37,361 nucleotides of DNA from the NCBI GenBank assembly GCA_029879735.1, contig JAOUPS010000008.1, positions 1 to 37,361 of the forward strand, written 5' to 3'. Position 1 is the stretch's first letter. Each line of letters starts with the position of its first letter. The notes under the pieces are model-generated. The model was not told the DNA's origin. It ran no database searches and was given only the letters and a program-made list of their open reading frames with translations. The DNA is from Candidatus Bathyarchaeota archaeon. GTDB taxonomy: Archaea; Thermoproteota; Bathyarchaeia; Bathyarchaeales; Bathycorpusculaceae. A program made the translations under genes and the position numbers. Below are positions 8,187-15,235 of the stretch, piece after piece.

Positions 8187-8575
8187 GCGTACATGTGGAA
8201 GTGGAGATCAACCCGACAGAATCTGAAGATAAAGTGAAGAGGGCTGTTGAAAACATCTTTGGCAGCATACCCGTGCGGATAAAACCTTTACATAAGGGAA
8301 GCCTTCTTGTTGCCGGAGCCAAGGGGTTAGAGGCGCTTACCAAGCTTTACAATTTGTTGCGTCGGGAACGCATCCGCGACTCCGCCAGAAGAGTTCTCTT
8401 TGGAGGATTGCACGGAAATATGATTAGCTTCTATTTAAACAAGCAAGTTGCCTATGCAGGTCACATTTCCTTTTCTGAAGCGGTGGCGGAATCACCTTTA
8501 GGACCAATAAAAGTTGAAATAGAGTGTGAAGACCCTAGGGAGCTTATTGATTGGCTTGCCCCAAGAACAGCGTAG
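8174..8575 (+). CDS. UPF0201 family protein (predicted RNA-binding)
   Basis: A 133-residue archaeal UPF0201 protein. The N-terminal half has the pattern SVHVEVEINPTESEDKVKRA, where a ferredoxin-like strand leads into a helix. The middle contains LYNLLRRERIRDSARRVLF, a basic helix that could contact RNA, and the C-terminal half has SFYLNKQVAYAGHISFSE with strand-like spacing. Structures of this family are ribosomal-protein L5-like (family knowledge, from memory). Function is unproven. It overlaps the upstream UPF0200 gene by 13 bases and is followed by the M20 peptidase gene with one base between stop and start. Confidence 0.88.
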   Translation: MDEVSVHVEVEINPTESEDKVKRAVENIFGSIPVRIKPLHKGSLLVAGAKGLEALTKLYNLLRRERIRDSARRVLFGGLHGNMISFYLNKQVAYAGHISFSEAVAESPLGPIKVEIECEDPRELIDWLAPRTA

Positions 8576-8576
8576 G

Positions 8577-9941
8577 ATGATGGAAATGAGTTTAGAAAAA
8601 GTCTATGCATATATCGACTCTCATACCGATGTTTTTGTTGAAAGCCTCGTTAAGCTTGTTAAGCAACCCAGCGTTTCGGCAAAGGGTGAAGGAATACAAG
8701 AATGCGCAGAACTCGTAGAAAAAATGATGCGAGACACAGGGCTTTCAACAAAAACTCTTCATGAAGAAAAAGGAAACCCCGTTGTCTACGGAGAAATCAA
8801 GTCACAAAAATCTGATAGAACCCTTCTCTTTTATGACCATTACGACGTGCAACCACCTGAACCTCTCGAAAAATGGATGTGCAAACCGTTCAGCGGTAAA
8901 ATAGCCAATGGAAAGGTCTATGGAAGAGGAGCGTCCGACAACAAAGGTAACTTTGTCTCGAGGTTAAAGGCTGTTCAAGCGCTTTTAGAAGTCGCAGGCG
9001 ATGTGCCTGTTAACCTCAAGTTTTTTGTTGAAGGAGAAGAGGAAATTGGAAGCCCACATCTTGAACCAATAATAAAGAGGTATAAGGATCTCTTTTCTGC
9101 AGATGCCGCAATTTGGGAGTCTGGTGGAACTGATAGGCGTGGCAGACCGAATCTGTATCTAGGGTTAAAGGGAGTCTTATCAGTGGAAGTGAGGGCTAGA
9201 GGTGCATCTAGAGATGTTCACTCTGCAAATGCCCCTATAATCCCTAATGCGGCCTGGCGTCTCCTTTGGGCATTAAACCTATTGAAGGATAAGGAAGAAA
9301 ACATCTTGATCGAAGGCTTTTACGAAGATGTTCTTCCTCCCTCTTCCGAAGAGATTGAATGTTTGAAGAATATCCCCTTTGAAGAGGAAGAGACTAAGAA
9401 GGAGTTGGGGTTAAGAGAATTTCTGCAAAACAGGTCGGGATTGGAAGCCCTAAGAACATTGTTGTACCAGCCCACATGCACTATTAATGGTTATGTGTCA
9501 GGCTATACGGGAAAAGGATCCAAAACGGTTTTGCCGCATGAAGCCAGTGCGAAACTCGACTTCAGATTGGTTCCAAACCAAAATCCCACTGAAATATTCC
9601 AAAAACTCGTTAGACACTTGAAAAGGCATGGGTTTGGAGATTTAGAAATAATTAAACATGGTTCTACCGAGCCCACGAGAACACCGGTTAACGATCCTTT
9701 TGTGAAGTTGGTTGCAAGAACCGCTGAGAAAGTCTATTGTAAAAAAGCTGTAATTTATCCCACAAGTGCGGGTTCTGGCCCTATGCACTTATTCCGAAAT
9801 TTCCTGAGCTATCCAGTTGTTTCGGCTGGGTGTAGTCATCCAAAGTCTAATACACACGCGCCTAATGAAAACTTGAAAATTAAAAGCTTTATTAAGGGAT
9901 CAAAGTTAATTGCAACTTTGATCAGTGATTTTGCCTCATGA
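8577..9941 (+). CDS. M20 family dipeptidase / metallopeptidase
   Basis: A zinc peptidase of about 455 residues that would cleave dipeptides or small peptides in the cytoplasm. The metal ligands are visible: H88 and D90 in LLFYDHYDVQP, D121 in GRGASDNKGN, EE at 154-155 in VEGEEEIGSP, an acidic residue in AIWESGG, and the C-terminal His in GCSHPKSNTHAP. A dimerisation domain lies between about residues 200 and 320. A GTG at 8526 would add 17 residues inside the upstream UPF0201 gene. The ATG at 8577, one base after that gene's TAG, gives a family-like N-terminus (MMEMSLEKVYAYIDSH). Amidohydrolase or deacylase activity cannot be excluded from sequence alone. Confidence 0.93.
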   Translation: MMEMSLEKVYAYIDSHTDVFVESLVKLVKQPSVSAKGEGIQECAELVEKMMRDTGLSTKTLHEEKGNPVVYGEIKSQKSDRTLLFYDHYDVQPPEPLEKWMCKPFSGKIANGKVYGRGASDNKGNFVSRLKAVQALLEVAGDVPVNLKFFVEGEEEIGSPHLEPIIKRYKDLFSADAAIWESGGTDRRGRPNLYLGLKGVLSVEVRARGASRDVHSANAPIIPNAAWRLLWALNLLKDKEENILIEGFYEDVLPPSSEEIECLKNIPFEEEETKKELGLREFLQNRSGLEALRTLLYQPTCTINGYVSGYTGKGSKTVLPHEASAKLDFRLVPNQNPTEIFQKLVRHLKRHGFGDLEIIKHGSTEPTRTPVNDPFVKLVARTAEKVYCKKAVIYPTSAGSGPMHLFRNFLSYPVVSAGCSHPKSNTHAPNENLKIKSFIKGSKLIATLISDFAS

Positions 9942-9944
9942 CAG

Positions 9945-10955
9945 GTGCCGGATTTGTCCATGAAGGCTACCGTAACCATCAGAGGCGCGGCTCTGCTAGG
10001 CAAGTACGTGGCTTGTGATGCTTTTAACAAAAGCATGCCGTTAAGGGTCGTTACTCATGCTCATGCCGATCACATGATGGGGTTGCGACAGAGCTTAAGA
10101 ACGTGTGAAAAAGTTTTGATGACCAATGCCACGAAGGATCTGATCGACGTTATGAGGGGTCCGCTTTTTCTTATGGGCGGCTTTGTGGAGACGCTTGATT
10201 ATGGCAGAACTCTTCAACACGAAGAGGAGCGGATAACTTTTTTCAGAGCTGACCATATCTTGGGTGCCGCTCAAGTGCTTGTTGAAGACGCTGAAGGAAC
10301 AAAGATTGTCTTCACCGGGGACTTCAGGATCGATGAAACACCTGTTTTGGATGCTGACGTTCTTGTCATGGAAGCCACCTACGGAAGCCCTGCTTGCAAA
10401 CGCTCTTTTGGAAAAAACGTGAGAAGTTTGCTCGTCTCTTTGGTGGAGGAAGGATTGAAGCAAGGCACCGTTTATGTTTTTGGTTATCACGGTAAACTTC
10501 AGGAAGTCATGCAAATCCTGCATAGGGCTCGCGTGAGTGCCCCCTTTGTTGTGCCCGAAAGGGTTTTCCACGTCTCCAAGGTTTGTGAAAGGCATGGCAT
10601 GCGCCTGGGACGCTTTATTCTGTCTGTAGAAAAGGAAGCGAAGGAGTTGCTGGAAGGAAACGCACCTTGCATAGCCTTTTATCACATGGGGTCGAGAAGG
10701 AAAGTTGGCTTAGGCAGTTTCCGCGTTTACGTGAGTGGTTGGGAGTTCGGTTCCCCATGCCGTATGGTTGCCGACAAGGAGTATGTGGTGGCTTTAAGCG
10801 ATCACTCAGACTTTGACGGATTAATCGAGTATGTTAGACGTTCAAAGCCGACGCTTGTGATCACAGATAATTTCCGCTTTGGTCATGCCGGAACGTTAGC
10901 AAATGAAATCCGCAAGCGTTTTGGGATTTCCACCTTAGCGCTTCCGAAGAAGTAA
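9945..10955 (+). CDS. MBL-fold nuclease-like protein (beta-CASP/exonuclease group)
   Basis: A 336-residue metallo-beta-lactamase-fold protein of the group annotated as exonucleases involved in RNA processing. The zinc motif is THAHADHMMGL (H38, H40, D42, H43), with further ligands in FRADHILGAAQ and FTGDFRIDE. The EATYGSP segment and a late ALSDHSDFDGL match the SNM1/CPSF-like arrangement rather than true beta-lactamases. YVFGYHGKLQEVMQ in the middle also resembles the beta-CASP insert, although the insert is short. The GTG start lies 3 bases after the M20 stop; an ATG at 9960 is an alternative that still keeps all motifs. It is the last gene of the four-gene plus-strand run beginning at UPF0200. 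Confidence 0.87.
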   Translation: MPDLSMKATVTIRGAALLGKYVACDAFNKSMPLRVVTHAHADHMMGLRQSLRTCEKVLMTNATKDLIDVMRGPLFLMGGFVETLDYGRTLQHEEERITFFRADHILGAAQVLVEDAEGTKIVFTGDFRIDETPVLDADVLVMEATYGSPACKRSFGKNVRSLLVSLVEEGLKQGTVYVFGYHGKLQEVMQILHRARVSAPFVVPERVFHVSKVCERHGMRLGRFILSVEKEAKELLEGNAPCIAFYHMGSRRKVGLGSFRVYVSGWEFGSPCRMVADKEYVVALSDHSDFDGLIEYVRRSKPTLVITDNFRFGHAGTLANEIRKRFGISTLALPKK

Positions 10956-10967
10956 AGTTAACGCGGA

Positions 10968-10973
10968 TTTTTT
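10968..10973 (+). terminator. T-run after the MBL nuclease gene
   Basis: Six consecutive T residues begin 12 bases after the stop codon of the last gene in the UPF0200 operon. Archaeal RNA polymerase terminates at short T-runs, so this is a plausible operon end. The remainder of the 68-base gap shows nothing else I can name. Confidence 0.4.
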
Positions 10974-11023
10974 CACAGCCGAATTAGCGGTAAAGCCCCG
11001 CGCGGTCAAGAAATTGCAAGAGG

Positions 11024-11350
11024 TCATTCGGAGTCTCTTTTTGTGTGCTGGTTTGGAGGCCACTCGGGGCAGAAAGCGCATGTTAAATTAGATAGTTCCA
11101 GGTGGCAATGGCCTAGTTCGCCCTCGCAATCTCCTATCCGACAGTCAGTAGCTATCGGTGTCTTCTTCTTCGCGTCGCTCTCAAGGAAGAATAATCCGCA
11201 TTGTCCTTCCTTGGCGTATTTGCACTTTTTCGTTTTCAAGCCGCCGAAAAAAGTCATAGTGCTCATGATTTCTATTAGAGTCAGGGTGTCTTCAAACTCA
11301 TGCTTCTCAAGCATCTCTAAGCGTTCCTCGAGCTCTTCCAGAGTTTTCAT
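11024..11350 (-). CDS. Small cysteine-rich hypothetical protein
   Basis: I do not recognise this 108-residue protein. The N-terminal third is a charged, heptad-like helix (LEELEERLEMLEKHEFED). The rest carries seven cysteines: KKC, GQC, TDC, GDC, GHC and the pair TCAFC, plus a His after GHC. Spacing such as C-x3-C-x6-C-H and C-x2-C suggests one or two zinc sites or an iron-sulfur centre. No membrane segment is visible. The ATG start is preceded by GGTGAG at a good distance. It is followed, convergently, by the MBL nuclease gene. Confidence 0.65.
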   Translation of the reverse strand: MKTLEELEERLEMLEKHEFEDTLTLIEIMSTMTFFGGLKTKKCKYAKEGQCGLFFLESDAKKKTPIATDCRIGDCEGELGHCHLELSNLTCAFCPEWPPNQHTKRDSE

Positions 11351-11506
11351 ACGCGTCTCACCGTGTGTTCATTTTTTTATTGTGTTTGTTCATTAATAAA
11401 CTCGGAATATGATTATGCCAGTTTTACGTAATTATCGAATGGACTTCTATAAAAATGATTTCTGGAATTGGCATTGATTTGTTGATAGTCCACCAGTCAA
11501 AGCGGC

Positions 11507-12310
11507 TTATGATAACTTTTGAAGGGTCTTCTGGCGTCCAGTCAGGATTTGATGCCTTTTTTCCGACATAAGTCTGTTGATTCTACGTTCGTTACTATAA
11601 ACGGTACGACCGGAAATGTGGAACGCTTCACCGATTTTGTCTTTCGACACCTTCATGTTTCTGCTTTTACAAACGAAGTATAAAGCTCCGGCCGCCAATG
11701 ATATGGGATTTCCGCTTATTTGCTTCCGTATATTTTTCAGCATTTGTTCAGCATGTTGCATCAGTTTGGCATCGGCTGTCAGCTGCCATCCGTACTTCCT
11801 CAGGTAGTCTTTGGCCGACTTTCTTAGGTTATCCTTAGTCGGAAGAGAAGTTCCGTGAAATTTGATCATTTTGTGCATGGTCCAAGCATACTTCGTAACC
11901 AGACGGTGGTCAAGAGAGAGCTTTTGACTTATCTCTTTCAAGGGTCGCATCTTATCGTATTCTTTCAGTACTAGATGAACTAGCGCCGCGACGGCTTCCC
12001 TCTTGTTCTTCCCGAATCTTTGAGATCGAAAAAGTACGTTGCTATTCATTCTGATCATGCGAGCCGCCTCTTCCCTGTAGGGAAAATTCGGGACATTCAG
12101 TTGACACGAAATCGTTCGTAATGTTGTCAACCATTCTCTGAGCGTTTCAGAGTCGTCTTCATCCCAGTTGGAAAACCACTTAGGCGCCCACTTGGTGAAA
12201 CTTGGGATGGTTGGGGGCGAATTCACAACCAATCCGCAGTTCTTGCAGACCAATTCTCCATCAGACCCTTTGGGAAAAACAACGGTGTCATGGCATTCCG
12301 GACAATTCAA
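11507..12310 (-). CDS. Divergent TFIIB-family transcription factor
   Basis: A 267-residue TFB paralog, shorter than the usual ~300-310. An N-terminal zinc ribbon is clear (C3, C6, C22, C25: CPEC and CKNCGLVV). Two cyclin-fold repeats follow, roughly residues 55-160 and 165-260, with MKVSKDKIGEAFHISGRTVY as the second-repeat DNA-binding helix. The linker between ribbon and core is short. It lacks the GPEWRAF-like start and the conserved R-x-G-x-P B-reader sequence of canonical TFB, so open-complex functions may differ. The start is TTG with GAGAGGAG upstream. This is probably a special-purpose factor rather than the main TFB (inference). The upstream region has paired repeats that could be its operator. 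Confidence 0.85.
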   Translation of the reverse strand: MNCPECHDTVVFPKGSDGELVCKNCGLVVNSPPTIPSFTKWAPKWFSNWDEDDSETLREWLTTLRTISCQLNVPNFPYREEAARMIRMNSNVLFRSQRFGKNKREAVAALVHLVLKEYDKMRPLKEISQKLSLDHRLVTKYAWTMHKMIKFHGTSLPTKDNLRKSAKDYLRKYGWQLTADAKLMQHAEQMLKNIRKQISGNPISLAAGALYFVCKSRNMKVSKDKIGEAFHISGRTVYSNERRINRLMSEKRHQILTGRQKTLQKLS

Positions 12311-12400
12311 AGCGTTTCTCCTCTCTCCCCAATTTCATTTACGCGGTTCTCTCACATCGCCATATGACGATATAGCGATACATCTGTACGAACGGCTGAC

Positions 12401-12453
12401 ATTTTATAAGAGATATTTCAATCTCGGTAGTAGTATTTTATAAGAAATATTTC
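12401..12453. repeat. Tandem 19-base repeat with TATA and palindrome upstream of TFB
   Basis: The 19-base unit ATTTTATAAGAGATATTTC occurs at 12401-12419 and again at 12435-12453 with a single mismatch. The start-to-start distance is 34 bases, about three helical turns. Read on the minus strand each unit contains CTTATAAAAT, a good archaeal TATA box, next to GAAATATTTC, which is a perfect palindrome in the copy farther from the gene (extended to AGAAATATTTCT at 12443-12454). A third TATAAG lies at 12454-12459. The copies sit about 90 and 125 bases before the TFB start. They look like a double regulatory site. Confidence 0.6.
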
Positions 12454-12493
12454 TATAAGATTCAACTAGATTATGTGATGTGAACAAACTCCG

Positions 12494-12811
12494 TCAAAGC
12501 AGCAGTCTCGAATATACAGCAAGAAATCCTGAGAACACAACGGCACCGATGTATAAGTTTAACACAAATAGAGTCGTTCTCAGCATCCACAACCCTTTCG
12601 GGGAGTATTTAAGGCAAAGCCGATAACAGGCGAAGAACAAGGTCAACATGCACCCTAACAATAGCATCCTAAAAACTATCCAAAACTGAACTCCCCACAT
12701 CGTAACCACCGGATTCAGCTCGATGCATCCAACCCCCATTCCCACCGCGGTAATCAAGGCATCGAGGCAAGTGAACACCCCTAGGGCAACCATGAGAGTC
12801 AGGTATACCAT
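12494..12811 (-). CDS. Small membrane protein, DUF5658-like
   Basis: A 105-residue protein with about three or four hydrophobic helices and the motif CIELNPVVTMWG after the first helix, which is the hallmark (E-x-NP) of DUF5658-type small membrane proteins. Function is unknown. The ATG has no ribosome-binding site, so a leaderless transcript is possible; an AATAATTGCGCGCGC element lies 18-36 bases upstream. It lies downstream of the region that separates it from the TFB gene on the same strand, but the spacer with repeats suggests the two are controlled independently. Confidence 0.75.
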   Translation of the reverse strand: MVYLTLMVALGVFTCLDALITAVGMGVGCIELNPVVTMWGVQFWIVFRMLLLGCMLTLFFACYRLCLKYSPKGLWMLRTTLFVLNLYIGAVVFSGFLAVYSRLLL

Positions 12812-12829
12812 TTTTCAAACCAGCAGATA

Positions 12830-12837
12830 GCGCGCGC
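12830..12837 (-). promoter_or_regulatory. GCGCGCGC element upstream of the DUF5658-like gene
   Basis: On the minus strand the sequence reads AATAATTGCGCGCGCTAT, ending about 16 bases before the ATG. This TATA-like/alternating-GC combination recurs in several spacers of the glycan locus (see findings). Role unknown. Confidence 0.35.
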
Positions 12838-12998
12838 AATTATTGTAGTGCGAAGCGACAGATAAGACTTGCCGTTTTCCGAGATTCCAAAAAAAGCCTT
12901 GAGGGATGTAACCCAGGTCAGTGCAGCATTACCGCTTGAATTTGAATCATATGAAAGAATATAAGCAAACCTCTGTGAAGAAAGTATGAGGCGTGGTT

Positions 12999-13157
12999 AT
13001 GGGTGAAATCCGGGGAGTCATACCCAAGAAGATTGAGCAGAAGTTTAGAAAGTTAGCTATGAGGAAGTTTGGATATGGAAAGGGTAGCCTTTCCAAGGCT
13101 TTAGAAGAAGCCCTGCGCAGATGGATTGAGCTTCTTGAAGCTGAAAGCTCTGCATGA
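12999..13157 (+). CDS. 52-aa ribbon-helix-helix-like protein
   Basis: A short gene that translates to 52 residues: an N-terminal strand (MGEIRGVIPKK), a helix (KIEQKFRKLAMRKFGY), a GKGSLSKALEEAL turn and a second helix ending in RRWIELLEAESSA. The strand-helix-helix plan, the IPKKIEQKFRKLA start and the GKGSLSKALEEAL element match archaeal CopG/Arc-like DNA-binding proteins. An in-frame GTG at 12993 would add two residues. It lies 130 bases upstream of the first pilin gene in the same direction, separated by a T-run and a TATA box, which makes it a candidate regulator of the pilus locus (inference). Confidence 0.72.
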   Translation: MGEIRGVIPKKIEQKFRKLAMRKFGYGKGSLSKALEEALRRWIELLEAESSA

Positions 13158-13171
13158 CTAGTTTCACGAAC

Positions 13172-13178
13172 TTTTTTT
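13172..13178 (+). terminator. T-run after the RHH gene
   Basis: Seven T residues begin 14 bases after the stop of the ribbon-helix-helix-like gene, followed by a second TTTTT a few bases on. This is a plausible termination site separating that gene from the pilus operon. Confidence 0.45.
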
Positions 13179-13233
13179 ATCGTTTTTAAACTCTCACCGG
13201 ATTAGTTTTTCTTGCATAATGAAGCTTTCACAC

Positions 13234-13240
13234 TTTATAA
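13234..13240 (+). promoter_or_regulatory. TATA box of the pilin operon
   Basis: TTTATAA within CACTTTATAAGTG, predicting a transcript start near 13263. A strong ribosome-binding site, GGGAGGTGG at 13278-13286, precedes the ATG at 13291. The flanking CACTT/AAGTG makes the box an 11- to 12-base near-palindrome that could also be an operator. Confidence 0.6.
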
Positions 13241-13290
13241 GTGAACACCCTGAATGAAACAACGAAGAAAAAACGTAGGGAGGTGGAAGG

Positions 13291-13743
13291 ATGAGAGGAC
13301 GCATTACTAAGATCAAAAGAGATGTTAGGGCTCTTTCACCAATCTTTGCTGTTTTGATACTCATTGCTATAGCTGTGATCGCCGGCATCATCGTATACAT
13401 GTTCACGTCTGGATACCTCGGCACAATGATGGGTGGAGGCACCGCTGGACAAGAAAAAGTCGCAATAGAAGCAGTTGAATGCCCAACAGTAAACTCAGTC
13501 ACTGCATGGGCTAAAAGTACGGGCGGAGGCCCCGTCGAAATCACCGAGGCTATACTTAAAGATACTTCGGGGCAGGTAGTAAGCGTTGCCCAGTCGGTTA
13601 CGAATGGTGGTCTTCTTGCCGATGGAACATTGACAAACGTAGGAATCACTTTTACTGGCATGAACGCTACTACTCTGTATACAGTGGCACTTGTTAGCAA
13701 AGAAGGAAACCAATTCGTATCTCCAACATTCAAAAGCCCATAA
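13291..13743 (+). CDS. Archaeal type IV pilin-like protein (small, major-pilin candidate)
   Basis: A 150-residue preprotein with a class III signal peptide. A positively charged leader (MRGRITKIKRDVRA) is followed by LSPIFAVLILIAIAVIAGII, so cleavage is expected after A14. The hydrophobic helix (about 15-36) would form the filament core, and the remaining ~110 residues form a beta-rich head with a glycine-rich linker (MMGGGTAGQ). The RALSPIFAVLI start is typical of the archaeal Pilin_N/DUF1628 class. The very strong ribosome-binding site and first position in the operon suggest this is the major subunit (inference). An antisense frame covers it but lacks protein-like character. It lies 20 bases before the next pilin-like gene. 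Confidence 0.88.
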   Translation: MRGRITKIKRDVRALSPIFAVLILIAIAVIAGIIVYMFTSGYLGTMMGGGTAGQEKVAIEAVECPTVNSVTAWAKSTGGGPVEITEAILKDTSGQVVSVAQSVTNGGLLADGTLTNVGITFTGMNATTLYTVALVSKEGNQFVSPTFKSP

Positions 13744-13763
13744 CTGATCGTAGGGTGGAAACA

Positions 13764-14225
13764 TTGAAGACAAACAGCAATTGCAAAGCCCTTTCCCCTA
13801 TTTTCGCCACTCTTATAATACTTGCGATTGTGACTGTGCTTTTCATTCCAGTATTCATTTGGTCCACGGGGCTTACAGCAGAGACAAAGTCTTTCTGGAA
13901 TATTTCGGGTGAGATAGCCACGGAACGAATAGTGATTGAGGAAGTCAATTTGAGAGGTGGGATACAGAACTGCACGATGTATGTCAGAAACATCGGTAAG
14001 ACAGCGATCACAGCGAGTGATGTTTTCATCTCTTCACCGGATGGCGCTCTGCACATTTACGGGAAAGCCGATTTTGTCACAGATCCTGACTCCGTGGTTC
14101 AGGGAGACTTAACGACTGTCACAATTTCAGATCTTGGCGGCTTCAATCCCGTCGGTAACGTGACTTACACGGTTAAAGTCTTCACGTCCAGAGGGGTTGG
14201 TGACACGTATCAAGTAGTGGCGTGA
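13764..14225 (+). CDS. Archaeal type IV pilin-like protein (small)
   Basis: A second small pilin of about 153 residues. Its leader MKTNSNCKA precedes LSPIFATLIILAIVTVLFI, almost the same processing site as the first pilin (KA/LSPIFA versus RA/LSPIFA). The head domain is beta-rich, with VIEEVNLRGGIQNCTMYVRNIG resembling the N-terminal Ig-like head of other archaeal pilins. I chose TTG at 13764 because GGGTGG lies 5 bases upstream; a GTG at 13755 would overlap that site. It ends with a GTGA overlap with the next gene, so translation is probably coupled. Confidence 0.85.
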   Translation: MKTNSNCKALSPIFATLIILAIVTVLFIPVFIWSTGLTAETKSFWNISGEIATERIVIEEVNLRGGIQNCTMYVRNIGKTAITASDVFISSPDGALHIYGKADFVTDPDSVVQGDLTTVTISDLGGFNPVGNVTYTVKVFTSRGVGDTYQVVA

Positions 14226-15220
14226 CTGTGATGAAGATGCTGCATGTGCGTAAGAGTCTGCGATGCCGAAAGGGCGTTTCAACTATTACCTCCCTATTTC
14301 TGATTCTTTTAATGTTCTCTATACTTATCGGGATTTTCCTAGCTTTCTTCGATTACAATTTTGTTGTGTTGGAGCAGATGAAGATTGAAGACGAACGTTC
14401 ACAGGAGAGAATTGTCCTCTCAGGACTAGAACTGGACAATCAGACTTGCCTTTACAATGTGACCGTCAAGAATACCGGAACAATCGAGGTTAGAGTGAGA
14501 GCCATATACGTTGCTGACGGGACAACGACGGCCTTCATATGCGATCCTTCAGCATACATGGACACGTACATCCCTCCTGATAGATCCCTTAACATAAGTC
14601 TTCCAAGTGGAGTTCCGTTTAAACCTGAAGCAAAAATCATAGCGGCAACAGAGAGAGGTGTAAAGACAAAAGAGTACGAGGCTCTACTAGTTTATGGACC
14701 ACCGAAACCCGTCTGGGAATATGATCCTACAAAGCTTTACATAGGTCCACTGATGCTGCAGTTTGACGCATTTTGGTATCGAAAAACCCTTGGAGATGGA
14801 ACATTAGACCCGAATGAACCTTGGAATCCCGGCTGGAGCATCCCGAAAGGCTTCGGATACTGCGCTTGGAACATAACCGTTATGAACATTGACGACAGAA
14901 ACATAACGATAAACCGATTCTCAACCTTCAACGTAGTGCCGAATGACTCTCCATCAACTGAACTACCCTGGTACCTAGAACCAACTAACCAAACAGACCT
15001 CACACAGTTCTTACCCGTAAACCAAACTCGAAACATAATCTACATTTGGGCCGACCCAAAAGAAGCATCTGGGGATAGCCGTCCTCAAAAGATGACTCTC
15101 CCAGAGTGCACATGCATGGTTTTCCTCACCTTTTTCGGGGTCTTCCATGAGCATGACGGAACAACAACGACCTACGCTCAAACAATACCATTCGAGGCCG
15201 CAATAACCGTTGTAGGGTGA
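14222..15220 (+). CDS. Large pilin-like surface protein (LPF member 1)
   Basis: A 332-residue protein starting with a class III signal peptide: basic leader ending RCRKG (G18), then VSTITSLFLILLMFSILIGI. It is about twice the size of normal pilins. After the helix come an E-x-ER-x-QERIVL segment, an Ig-like domain (LYNVTVKNTGTIEVRVRAIYV, FICDPS) and a second beta domain with GPLMLQFDAF, AWNITVMNIDDRNITI, WYLEPTNQ, NIIYIWADP and a C-terminal FLTFFGVFHEHDGTT...QTIPFEA. The second domain is shared with the two following genes and is not one I recognise. Many N-x-S/T sequons occur. The start may be GTG 14222 or ATG 14231. Possible minor or tip pilin. Confidence 0.8.
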   Translation: MTVMKMLHVRKSLRCRKGVSTITSLFLILLMFSILIGIFLAFFDYNFVVLEQMKIEDERSQERIVLSGLELDNQTCLYNVTVKNTGTIEVRVRAIYVADGTTTAFICDPSAYMDTYIPPDRSLNISLPSGVPFKPEAKIIAATERGVKTKEYEALLVYGPPKPVWEYDPTKLYIGPLMLQFDAFWYRKTLGDGTLDPNEPWNPGWSIPKGFGYCAWNITVMNIDDRNITINRFSTFNVVPNDSPSTELPWYLEPTNQTDLTQFLPVNQTRNIIYIWADPKEASGDSRPQKMTLPECTCMVFLTFFGVFHEHDGTTTTYAQTIPFEAAITVVG

Positions 15221-15235
15221 ATAGGAGGAGCGAAA

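Noticed and set aside
9945-10955. Beta-lactamase or glyoxalase
   Set aside because: HAHADH plus EATYG and the late SDHSDFDG motif fit the CPSF/SNM1-like nuclease group.
12168-12443. 91-codon plus-strand frame opposite the TFB gene
   Set aside because: Mostly antisense to the clear TFB zinc ribbon and runs into the regulatory repeats.
12999-13157. Antitoxin of a toxin-antitoxin pair
   Set aside because: The RHH-like gene has no adjacent small toxin gene; the next gene is a pilin after a terminator and a promoter.
13194-13733. 179-codon minus-strand frame over the first pilin
   Set aside because: The plus strand has a strong ribosome-binding site, class III signal peptide and a pilin-like protein; the antisense frame is Pro/Thr/Ser-rich shadow.
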